From Phoronis australis (lineage: Eukaryota > Phoronida > Phoronidae): DNA of 64,000 nt. The position numbers and the translations under genes are program-made. Below, in pieces: positions 1 to 12,100 of this stretch. The stretch is from positions 66,185 through 130,184 of the forward strand of contig NMRA01000605.1 in the NCBI GenBank assembly GCA_002633005.1. The letters are read 5' to 3'. The notes beneath the pieces are model-generated. The model was not told the DNA's origin. It made no database searches and saw nothing but the letters and a program-made list of their open reading frames with translations. Position 1 is the stretch's first letter. The number at the start of each line of letters is the position of its first letter.

Positions 1-7
1 ATTCCAG

Positions 8-172
8 TCGACGACCCACTACAGACCGAGTCCAGAGCGCCTGCACGCTCAGATCCGCTCTATGAACTTGAGCCAGGAGAATGTGATGCGTATTCTGTTG
101 GAGAACAACACATTAATTAAACAAATGTCTGATGAGCTTAGGATCACCAACCGTGAAGTAGCTACACTGAAG
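8..172 (+). CDS. RANBP2: RANBP2 left copy: coiled-coil linker exon
   Basis: The window opens on an intron end (ttccag) and the exon starts at base 8 in phase 0, ending CTG AAG before gtatgg. It encodes 55 residues with YRPSPER near the start, then a polar helical stretch ([17 protein letters not shown], then EVATLK) with heptad-like spacing. This fits the coiled-coil region between the TPR domain and first RanBD of RANBP2. The mirror exon is 62571-62735, also 165 nt, which supports both borders. Confidence 0.75.
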
Positions 173-3100
173 GTATGGGCATGTGATTAAACAGTCTGCC
201 ATCTATGCATGTTATGTTTTGATGGCATATAGTGAGACGTATACTTTGAAATACAGAAAATTTGAAAGCATCCTCACCCATGTTTACGGGGACTTTTGAG
301 CTGGCTATGTTGCATTCTTGACTCGAGGAAGTAGAAGAATCTAGCAACTGGTGACTCAGAACCTGTTGGAGGAATCTTTTATCAGGTTGCAAATTAAAGG
401 GATTTAGTTGTGTTCACAGTATACAATGGGCTGTGAGAGGGTAAGCAAATTGTACATTAGTTTGGACATCTTTTTTTCACCTAATTCTTTGCATTCTGTT
501 AGACAAGTATAATTATCCGGTAAACAACAACAGCAGTGTGAGATGAACGAATTCAATGCAAGTTATTCTTTCTTTCAAGGCTGAGATCCAGAAGGTCGGA
601 GAGTCGACAGAGAAGGCCCTGTCCAAGCCTCCCCCAACACCCCCAGCACCCCAGCCCCCGGTGTTCCAACCTCCCAACCAGTACCCGTACCCATACCCAG
701 CCTACCCTCCCTATGCTTATCCCCAGCCCCCGTTCCCCGCCCTTCCTTCTGGCCACCATCTCCCAATACAGGCCAGCATGCCCCACTTAACACAGCAGCT
801 AACTCAGCCTCCATCNNNNNNNNNNNNNNNNNNNNNNNNNNNNNNNNNNNNNNNNNNNNNNNNNNNNNNNNNNNNNNNNNNNNNNNNNNNNNNNNNNNNN
901 NNNNNNNNNNNNNNNNNNNNNNNNNNNNNNNNNNNNNNNNNNNNNNNNNNNNNNNNNNNNNNNNNNNNNNNNNNNNNNNNNNNNNNNNNNNNNNNNNNNN
1001 NNNNNNNNNNNNNNNNNNNNNNNNNNNNNNNNNNNNNNNNNNNNNNNNNNNNNNNNNNNNNNNNNNNNNNNNNNNNNNNNNNNNNNNNNNNNNNNNNNNN
1101 NNNNNNNNNNNNNNNNNNNNNNNNNNNNNNNNNNNNNNNNNNNNNNNNNNNNNNNNNNNNNNNNNNNNNNNNNNNNNNNNNNNNNNNNNNNNNNNNNNNN
1201 NNNNNNNNNNNNNNNNNNNNNNNNNNNNNNNNNNNNNNNNNNNNNNNNNNNNNNNNNNNNNNNNNNNNNNNNNNNNNNNNNNNNNNNNNNNNNNNNNNNN
1301 NNNNNNNNNNNNNNNNNNNNNNNNNNNNNNNNNNNNNNNNNNNNNNNNNNNNNNNNNNNNNNNNNNNNNNNNNNNNNNNNNNNNNNNNNNNNNNNNNNNN
1401 NNNNNNNNNNNNNNNNNNNNNNNNNNNNNNNNNNNNNNNNNNNNNNNNNNNNNNNNNNNNNNNNNNNNNNNNNNNNNNNNNNNNNNNNNNNNNNNNGCTC
1501 TGCAGCCAAAAATGTGTGGGGTTGGGAGTGCGGATGGGCGAGCTAAGAGGACGCAGACGCAAGGTACTGATGGTGGTAACGTTTTTTTTTTTTTAGACCT
1601 GATTTTTGTCGAGGAAAGGTTCACATTGACCATTTCAAGGCATGATTTGGGCCGTAAAAGTTTCCGCGTTTTTTGTCATTGGTCATTCCAAGCCCTGTGT
1701 CTTGGTCACAAAATCATTAACTGCTTTTTTCTGCAAAATTTTTCAATATCAAAGATAGATTCTGGCTGACGTCATTGGTGAGATGAATTTTTTGATGTCA
1801 GATAAATAAATGGCTTTCAGGCATGTTGTTCTAATAAGTGACAAAAACGTAACTCGCTGTCCGGTGGTCTTAGTTTAAATGGAATTGGATTTGGTAATAC
1901 TGTTCTTAAAATTGTAATAATTATCAAATTTAAGGTCAATGATGGTACAACTACTTTCAAGTTGCCGGTCTCTGTGGCCGACACCCCTCCGACAGAAACA
2001 TCGACACCGAGTAGCTTCACCAAGGGTAGACTGCCGCCACTATTTGATGCTAACTCCATTGTCCACCTAGAGGCTGGTCCAAAGACACCCAAAACACCGT
2101 GCTCAGATCAAGAGTACGACACCAGTAATGAAGGTATAGTGTGAAGAAGCATAAAGTTAACCTTGTAGCAGTTTCGTTGAATTTGGTTGAAAGCTGTGAA
2201 AAATAGTCCCAAGAGTTTAATGAATACTGTCCTGGTGTATGCTAGATCTTAAAGGGACTACCACATGTGCTTTTGTGGGCCCAGTAGTCTGCAACAGTAA
2301 ACATTGTTAAGATACAACAAATTTGGTAGCGTGCCAAAAATACCACGTATGAGTTCTGTATTACACATCTTGTATTTTTGTTAAGCTGCAAGTGTGAACT
2401 TATTACACAATTTGAATTACTTTTTCTGACCAAATGCTAAGTTTCAAAACAATTAAACCTGGACTTGCCATTGAATTACATATGTGTGCCAACATAATAG
2501 TCACACTAAGTGGGAGCCTCGGATATACTCGCACAATCTGATTTGTTACACCGTGGCACTCAAATAGGCAAGATGTTTTAAATCACCAACTTATCATTGA
2601 GATGGGACATCATGGTTAGTCTGCTAGAACATTTGCTTTCAGTATTAGGTACAGTGAGCAATGAATTGGCAGTAAAGTTGATACAACTTATTCACAGCTA
2701 GTCTTTTGTTAGAGTTGGCTTTGTCTATTGGGCCGTTATGTTCTGGCAGTAACACTGTATTATAAAAAAGCACTGTATTATCTCGTGTCAGCAGGCCTGA
2801 CTTGAGCCTGTTAATTGGATTACAGGTATTTAGGGGAACATTGAGAAATATTTTGTTTTTGCTGATAACAGGGAGGTCACTGTTGCTAAATGTTGTGAGG
2901 CTTAGACAATTCTTAGAGCATTTTTTTGTCTTTGAAATTCTTGGAAAATGTAGGCAATATTAAAGTGATATTGAAGTGACGATGTTTATGCTTATATCTT
3001 ATATTACCTAACTGTTACGTAACTGATGTGGAGATCAATCCATTGATTTATATAATAATGGGCTACAAGCTTAAATATACAAATTATTAAACTATTAAGT

Positions 3101-6100
3101 GACATAACCATGTTTAATGTTCAGTAATCTCATAATCACCATGTGTTGGTCAGGTCCCCACTTTGAGCCCATCATTCCTCTGCCTGACACAGTGGAAGTG
3201 AAGAGTGGCGAAGAGGATGAAATCGTCCTATTTGAATCACGTGCCAAGCTCTACCGCTGGGATGATAAGGAATGGAAAGAGCGAGGCCTCGGTCAGGTCA
3301 AGGTTTTACTAAATGAGACCACTGGCCGGGCTCGGCTGCTCATGAGAAGAGACCAGATTCTTAAGCTCTGTTTGAACAGTTCCATCACGGCAGAGTTGAA
3401 TCTGGTGGAGGGAAGTCAGCCAGGAGTGACATGGATATGGTACTCCATGGACTTTGCTGAGGACGAACCCAGACCAGAAAAGTTTTGCATTCGCTTCAAG
3501 ACCATGGACCAAGCACGACAGTTCAAGACTGAGGTAATGCTGGAGTCTTCTTTGAAAGGTGGTCACTCAAAGACTTAACAAAATGAATGTATTTAGTCAT
3601 AAAATTTCAAATGAAATTGCATTTCCACCCAGTTGCTCACAATATCATGACCTGTGTTTGTAAGTGTGTCATTCGCAGACAATGATCTGGTCAGTTCAAA
3701 AATGTTTCAGGTACATATAAATTCCCAAGTTGTAATTTTATATGTGTTTAATCATTTGTCCCTGTGTGTTGTTTAAGGCATTGTGTTATTAGTTCCAAAT
3801 AGCTGTCATCCAGTTTTTGAAAACATGCCTTATAATGAAACATAGAAAAACAGTTCGTCTTTAAAATTTAGACAAAAGTGTACTACACACGTTGATCGAA
3901 TTGTGTGAGCTAGTAAATGAAAAGCTTTGTCAATAACAGCAAACCAGAGGTCTGGAAAGGAATTGGAAATTCTTGCTTCAGTGCTCTGTTAATGTTTTCA
4001 ACAAGATACTCTGGTGTACATTATCCATTTATCGTAACCTTTGCCTCATTGTTTACAGGTAGATAAAATGGTTGAGAAGGCTAAACAAGTGTCACCCAGG
4101 AAACCATCAGAGCCTGTGCCAGACACAACCACAGTAGTCGCTGCTGAGAGTAAGCCTGTGGATGACCTCATGTCAAAGTTCAAGCCTCCAGCTGATAGTT
4201 GGACCTGTACTGGGTGTTATATTGTGAATGCTGCTGAAGTGGCTCAGTGTCCTGCATGTAACACAGTGAAGCCAGGCTCTACTTCTGCTGCTCCTGAGGC
4301 AGGTAAGTGGAATGGGGTGTGATGAGTGATAAATGTCAAATGGGCGTCTGTTTACAACAGGGGAGCCATGGTAATGGGGGAGAATCCAGTTTACTAGAGA
4401 AGGTACTGCTGGGGAAGTAGTATCTGCTCAAAAGTGCCGTAAAGCAGCAAATTTGGTTGTTTAGCTGCCTCAGGGGGACTTCCAGGGGTTGGCGTGTATT
4501 TTGCCGTCTTCTGGGGGGTCGCTGTTTTGGCATTGTGGTATTGTCTGCAATTAGGTATTTGGGTTTAGAGGTATTGTCTGGTACCATTAGTTTAACTTGG
4601 TGTCATTTCCCGTAGTTTTTCATTTGGTATTACCCGTAGTACCCATTTTCTGTCGCTCAGTTCTGAACATGTGGTACCACCAATGGAGGTGTCCACCTTT
4701 TGAGTGGAGTACAGGCACTCTTCAAATTTGATTAACTATGTCTGACCAACAGACTGTAAATATTTTGTAAATAGTGACATCTGACATGTTAATATATTTT
4801 TGTCATTTTGACCAAACATCAGATCCTAAACATGGTTAATAGTCAGCTAAATTTCGGTCTTTGCTAAGAACAGTTTCGGTGTTAGTTTTGCTAGTGAAAA
4901 TTCTTATTAAACAAAGGTAACACAATTTTCCCTGAAGTTATTCTGTTGGTCAAAGCCCAGACGAAAATTTTCACAAAATAAGCCCCTGAAGAATTCATGA
5001 GAGTAATTCTAATTTCTTTATTCTAAGGCACATTTCTGTCCTTTCACTTTAGCAGCTGCTGAGAATAAGCCAGTGGACGACTTCATGGCAAAGTTCAAGC
5101 CTCCAGCCAATAGCTGGACCTGTGATGGATGTTATATTGTCAATAGAGAGGAAGTGACACGCTGTCCAGCGTGTGAAACTGTGAAGCCAGGCTCTACACC
5201 AGCTGACTCAAACACTACATCCACTACAGGAGCAGGTAAGGGACTAGGTGGGAAGAGTTGGCATTGCTTATTAGCAGTTGCAAACAGGTTTACTTTTAAA
5301 TTATTGGGGGTAAGTCAAGGTTTCGAAATAAGTGCTTGAGCTTGTAATCCATGTTGTGCTTGATGACAGATACAATTGAGGTACAAACTTTGGTTGGAAC
5401 TTGAAATTTCAACTTTAATCTCAAATCTTTAGCGTGATGGTTTTCTAGGATTCTCAAAATAGAGCCAAATTTGGCCAACCTTACAACATCATATCTGAAA
5501 TTGCTGATTAGATTCATATGAAACTTTCATATACCATGCTTTATACACTGTTCAACAAAACTGTTGTAGGAATTGTTTTTAAAAATTTCCACTTTTGCAC
5601 GGGGGCTACCATAAAATAGGACTTTATGATTTTGATGAAAAAATGAAAATGCATAAAATTGGTATGAAGTCAAAAATCAAATGCCTAGTTGTCACTTTAC
5701 TAGGCATACTTTGTTCAGCAGTGATCAAATGAGTTTTTAGCTGATTTGTGAGAAAACTTTAATACTTTGACTGTTTACAGGAGCCTTTTCCATGAATCCC
5801 GGTGGTGGTTTCACATTTGGTTCTTCCTCTGTCGGGGGGTTCTCCTTTAAACCACCTGCACAGGTGTCTGATGACAAGTCAAGCGAGCAGGCAGCCTCCA
5901 CCAGCTCAGCAGCAGGTGAGTTGTTACTGTTGATGATACATTATTTCGTTAATCTTGTGTCTGTTTGGAAGCCATCTGCTAGTTCCAGTTTAAGTCCTTT
6001 AAGAGACACTTTGGTCTCTTGTCACTGATTATACTAATACAAGGTGATAGAGTTGTGGTGTTGTGTCTGAAGGATTCATGCTTTCATTTTCAGGCTTTTC

Positions 6101-9100
6101 ATTTGGCACTCCATCATCAGCAGCGTTCACGTTTGGTTTTGCGCCAACATCGGCTACAAGTAAGTTAGATAAATAAAGATGGTGGCCAGATGTTAACTGT
6201 TAACCAATGTCAATGTCCGGATATATATTTACTCCGGTTTTACGTATATTAACACCTGTCAGCTATAGTGTAGAATTTTAAGACAAACATGATAACATAA
6301 ATGTGACTCAGCACGACAAAATGAGTCTTAAGTCGGAAACTCCATTTTCTGACCAGACTGCAAAAGTAGCTTTCGGTGAAAATTAGGTCAAATTTTTTAT
6401 GGCAAATTATGATTATTCATTCGTTTTACTTCACAAAACATTGCTTTAAAACAAGTAAACTTCATTTTAAACCTCATTTTATTTTGAAAAACATCACCTT
6501 CTCCACGACTGGGTAGCTCATGAAATTTCCATCAAATTTTTCCAGTTTTCGTGACCCCATTGCTCAGTCAACCGATGACCCAATTCGTTTGTAAACTCAT
6601 CAACAGAAAGGTCAATCTCTGCTCATTATGCATGTAGTAATCTCTTTGAGTTTTTCGTCCAATCATTAGTCGTAATTTCACTTTTTTGCATTGGGATAAA
6701 TTCAACAGAAGTGCCACTCACCAGTCTTTTTGCTAGCAACGACCTTTTAACCTAATACATCGCCGACCTCATTCGCTAGAACTAGTTAAGTGGGCATGAA
6801 ACTGTGTGGTCGCGAGGTCACGACATATTTACAAGACAATAAGATGGCTGATCGCCGTGTAGCTGATATCTCAGTGATTAACTCTTGCTGCTGACTGCTG
6901 AATCAAGATCAGCGAGAATTGACTGATCTCATCGAAGAGCACATTTATGGATGGGGACAAGGAGGAATTTCGTGACAGCGACGAGTCGTCTGACGGCAGC
7001 AACTCATCGCCAGATGAGTTTCATGATCAACCCATCGGTTACGTTGGACTGGAACAAGCAGAACTTGAAGAAAACAGTCCGGATTTTCTTAATCGCAGAA
7101 CAATGTCTTGTACCTGTAAAGCCAGTTGATTGGGGTGCAAGCAGCTGAGTATTACTTCAAGAGAGAACAATCTTCGATAGGCTGAATCACTCGGTGAGAA
7201 GTCAAGGAAATCGTTGCACTGCAGACAGTGTCAGTTGACTTGGACAGGGATGAGTGATTGTCATTTTTTTTTCAAAATTATTTATACTAGCGTAAAAGTT
7301 TGAATTATTGTGAACAAAAGTCAGCCACTAATGTGTATTTTGTAATCTGCAGGACTTTGTTTTTTTAAACTTCTCCAAAATACACTTTTAACTACCTGTT
7401 TTATTTGCGGTAACCCCTCCTGCCACTAGTGGGCTGATCCTGTATACATTAGCTGAGAAATTTATTGACCCAGTTGCAGCAACCCAACATAAATATCACT
7501 CGTTTTTGGCTGAAATTACATGATAAGGTCTATATTTTTTCTAATTTTTTATTACTTTTATTTGTTTATATGGTTGTGTATACTAATAAGTCTAGAATGT
7601 AGCATTCAATTGCGTAATGCTATGGACATTTTAAAAACACAATCGGCATTTTTCTCGGCCATTTTCCTTGACTTTTGTAAGCTCTAAATTTTCGCTTTCC
7701 CTGACTAGAATTGGCAATAACTCGGTCATTTGTTAAGATAAGGACATGTTTCATATATCAAAATGATCAGAAAATACTGTATTTTCAGAAAAAAATAACA
7801 ATTACAAAAATAACAAATCCTGATTTAAGACTCATTTTGTGGTGCTGGGTCACAAATGTGCAATAAGTTGCTTTCAACTCTATTTGCGGAGGTATTATCC
7901 TGTCCAATGTACAGTACTTTCACTCAAAAGGTAAACCAATGTTTTTCACTTTTTGATTGATGTTAAAACCACATAGTGTGAAATTGTTTGATTCTCCTTT
8001 TCATGTCTGCAGGCTCTGTGTTTGGTTCTGGGCTAACTCTACAGAACAACTCTAGCACAGGTAAGACTTCTGACTCTAAAGTCTTCTGACTCTAAAGTAA
8101 AAAATAGTGAATTGGTCCTGGTCTGCACAAGATGTGAACTCAAGGATCATAACCATTTCAACTGTCATCAGCTTATAATTGGGAAGAAAAAAGGATCCCA
8201 GCTCAGCGTGCATCAGATGACTTTTTCTGTGTGATAACATCTCTGGCCAGTGAGATTTTGACAAATGGACAGTCTATTACAGCCATTTAGTCTGTTCTGT
8301 TATTTTATCATCTTCTGTAGGTACGAATTTATTTTGTAACTCACCATTAGGTACATCTTTTTTTTGTCACCCTCCGTTGCTTTATCTATTTTGTTGCTCT
8401 CCGGAGGTAGATCTATATTTCGTCACCCTCCATAGGTATTTCTGTATTCTGTCACCCTCCGTAGGTACACCTATATTTGGGGCAACTGCATCCTCCTCTG
8501 GATTCACGTTCTGTCCAAAACCTGACTCAACCACCATTGCAAAGGAGGACACTGCATCAGCTGAAACCAGTTTGGATCAGTTCAAACCAGCTGAGGGTGA
8601 GTGGAAATGTTTTGTGGGTTTGATCTACAACTCTGAAAATGTCACTAGCTGTGCTGCTTGTCAGAATGCGAAACCTGGTCGTGCACATGAAACCATTAAC
8701 CAGTGGAGAGTGTATCCTTACTTTAATTTTTATGCTATTTAGCTGACAGTTTTGTGTTTTTACACTCTGTGCTCTATTGTTGTACATTTTTCCTTGAAAT
8801 GCTTGCTTGCACTCAAAACTTGTAGTAACAATCCCAAAACAGGTGTTACACTTATTTTTGCACTATACGATACTAAATGATTGATTTTCAAAAAAACGCA
8901 TTAAGTAATTATGCTATTTTCTTTTGCCTATTCAGAGGCAGATTTCATTGTGGGTATCGAAAGAAGGATACCTTCAAAATGCTTGTCAGTAACTCAGGAA
9001 CAAATATAGAATTGTAACAAAAATGTTTCAGTGTGATAACATCTCTGGTTAGTGTGATTTTTGAGACATAGACTGTTTCGGCCTTTCAGTTTGTTCTGTT

Positions 9101-12100
9101 ATTTTGTCACCCTCAGAAAGTACATAATATTTTGCTGCTCTGTGTAGGTACATCAATATTTTGTTGACATTATGTGCCCCTATTTTTTTGTTACCTTTCA
9201 TAGGTATGTCTATATTTTGTTGCCTTCTGTAAGCCTGTCTCTATTTTGTCACCCTCCATAGGTACATCAATATTTGGGAAAACCACATCCTCTCGAGGGT
9301 TCACATTCTCTCCCAAACCTGACTCAACCACCAATGTGAAGGAGGACACTGCATCAGCCGTGACGAGTCTGGATCAGTTCAAACCAGCTGAACGTGAGTG
9401 GGAATGTTCTTTTTTGATCTACAACACTGAAGATGTCACTAGCTGTGCTGGTTGTAAGACAACGAAACCTGGTCACCCAGATGACGCCAAACCAGCAGAG
9501 AGTATACCCTCATTTTTATGCGCCCACATATTTATATCTGGATGCATTATCCCGTCATCCCCGTCCGTCCGACGTCTGTCTGGCTTTTGTTGCTCTATCT
9601 TCAAAACTCTTTGACGTTTGTTCATGAAATTTTGCATGTGTTCCTTTTATCGATGGGCGACATTAGCGAACTTTCGTACGGATTCGGCTTTCATTGTGTC
9701 CCCTAGTGGCAATTTCTTTACTTTACGAAACCACTCTTAGGGCGATTGTGAAAATACACGTGTGTTCTTACTATGAAGAGGATGGTGACGATGATTTTCC
9801 GACGACTTCGACTACTGTGGCGAATCCTAGTGGCATTTTTGTTTTGTTTTGCGCCCAAGGCTGTATCTCCTGAACCCTCTGCAGGATCTATGCTAAATTT
9901 AGCAAGTGTATTTATGTGAAGTTGACAATGACGACTTCCAGAAGGATCTGACTACCGGTGTCCTCCCTAGTGGCAGTTTTATTTTTTACGTTTGCCTCTG
10001 TATTTTCAAAGGTCCTCAACGGAGGACACTGCAAGATTTTTAGTAGTATGTGTATTTATATGAAATTAATAACAGACGACGACTTTCAGACGGATCCGAT
10101 GAACGCTGTGCACCTAGTGGCAATTTCATTTTTTCCATTTTCTTTTGTGGCATGTTCCTGTTTTCAGATGGATTCGTCATATTTTGTGCCATCTTGTGGA
10201 TATTTTTATGATACAAATAAACAACCCTAGAAGCACGCCATTTGCAGTTCATTTGTGGGCGCTCTTCATCGCTCTGCATTGCTACTGTAATTTTTTAATA
10301 TGATTTGACTAACCTCATTTTGTTTATTTACACTTTGACCTCTATTGCTATTTTTTTTGCTTGAAATGCTAATTTACATTCAAACCCTGTAACAATCGCA
10401 AAACTGATGTTATAGTATATTTTTGCCTTGTACAATATTGAATGAATCTGATTCGTTGGTTCCTTGAGCTTAAGGTAGGTGTATACACTGATCAAATCTC
10501 CAGGTTCCTAACTAAAATGAGTAAAAAGGGAGTTTTTACTAGTTAGACATGATTCTGAAAGTGACAAAAATCGAAAAAAAAATGTTTTTTTGTAGTTCGT
10601 TTTTTTTAAAAATCGTATTTTTTAATTTTCAACAAATCTAATTTTACCTCGAATTTTTTTTCAAAATGCACAGGGATCATCATCAACTATTTCCTTACGC
10701 AATATTCTANCAAACCCTGTAACAATCGCAAAACTGATGTTATAGTATATTTTTGCCTTGTACAATATTGAATGAATCTGATTCGCTGGTTCTTTGAGCT
10801 TAAGGTGCTGATTTAACCAACATAGGCACTGTTCTCATTACGATGGATTAGGCAGCCGTGAATTTGTTATGCTGGGATCAGTGAAACATGTTTTGTTTTC
10901 ACCAGAATCCCATTTTAGCCATGCACAGCTCTGTTTATATAAATTGTGCAATTCATGAAATCGCGAACTGAGCAAGGCCAACATGACTGTATTCATGATG
11001 TGGATATCTGGAGTAACACTGTTTTGCTAGACAGTCTAGAGTAATCTGCCTGTAGAAATTCTTCACGTCTGTAGAGCACAATATGGCTGAGAGGTAGACC
11101 ATTATTTTTGTCAAACAATAAGTGGAAACAATAATTGTGCTTTACGTAGTTTGTGCTTTTAACCGGCATAAAATAACCATTGGCAAACCTGTGACTATTT
11201 GAGGCGCGATAATTGGCTGTTGAGTAATCAGAAATGTCAGTCTTAAAGATCCTAGAATTAGTGACAAATAATTAAAATCTAAAATTAGCAAACAAAATAA
11301 ATATGTGAGCATAGCCTTTCCATTACATACAGATTTCTTGTTAATTTTAGAGCCCATAGGACAAGTCAGTTTTGCACCAAAAGGAGGGTTCGTCTTCAGT
11401 GGGTTATCTACTGTGCCTGCATCCACGCCACCTGTTGTTGAATCAACTAGTTCACAACTGACCACGACGGCAGCTGCAATTTCCAACAGCCAGACTCCCA
11501 TCTCTCCTCCAAAGTTTGTCCCATCTGGCTTCAACTTTTCTTTCACAATGGGTGAAAGCAGTAAAGCTAGCTCAGCTGACAAACCTGCCTCTACCAATGT
11601 CTTTAGTGGCTTTTCATTTGCGTCCAAACCAGACGTGTCAACGACTACAGTGGTAGAAGGAGATTCTGAACCTAAGAATGAGGCCCCCAAGCCATTTGCT
11701 GGTTTTTCACTGGTCAGCTCATCAACTACTGGCACGTCAGGATTCTCATTTAGCCAGCCCACTATCCCCACAACTGTAAGTGCTGAGGTCAACAATGAAG
11801 ATGACGAGGGACCGCATGAAACTAGTTATGAAGCGGATGTTTATTTCACGCCAATTGTCGAGCTGCCGGAAGCTGTGGCTGTTCAGAGTGGTGAGGAGGA
11901 AGAGGTGGCGCTGTTCTGTGAACGTGCCAAGTTGTTTCGCTATGACAGCTCGGCCAAGCAGTGGAAGGACCGTGGCATAGGTGAGATGAAGATCCTGACG
12001 CACACGACAAAGGAGCAGTGGCGTGTGCTGATGAGACGCGAGCAGGTAAGGTTTCTGCAGATGTACGGTATTTCTCTAATTATGTTGCCCAAAAATACTT

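Noticed and set aside
556-1633. Long open frames across 816-1496 on both strands, and similarly across 46520-47513
   Set aside because: They are open only because N codons are not read as stops; only the visible exon 580-815 is supported.
11142-11795. 217-codon open frame on the - strand (mirrored at 48126-48779 +, and partly at 51004-51633)
   Set aside because: It is antisense to the FG-rich RANBP2 exon; Ser/Thr-rich coding sequence readily leaves the opposite strand open. It resembles no family and has no splice support.
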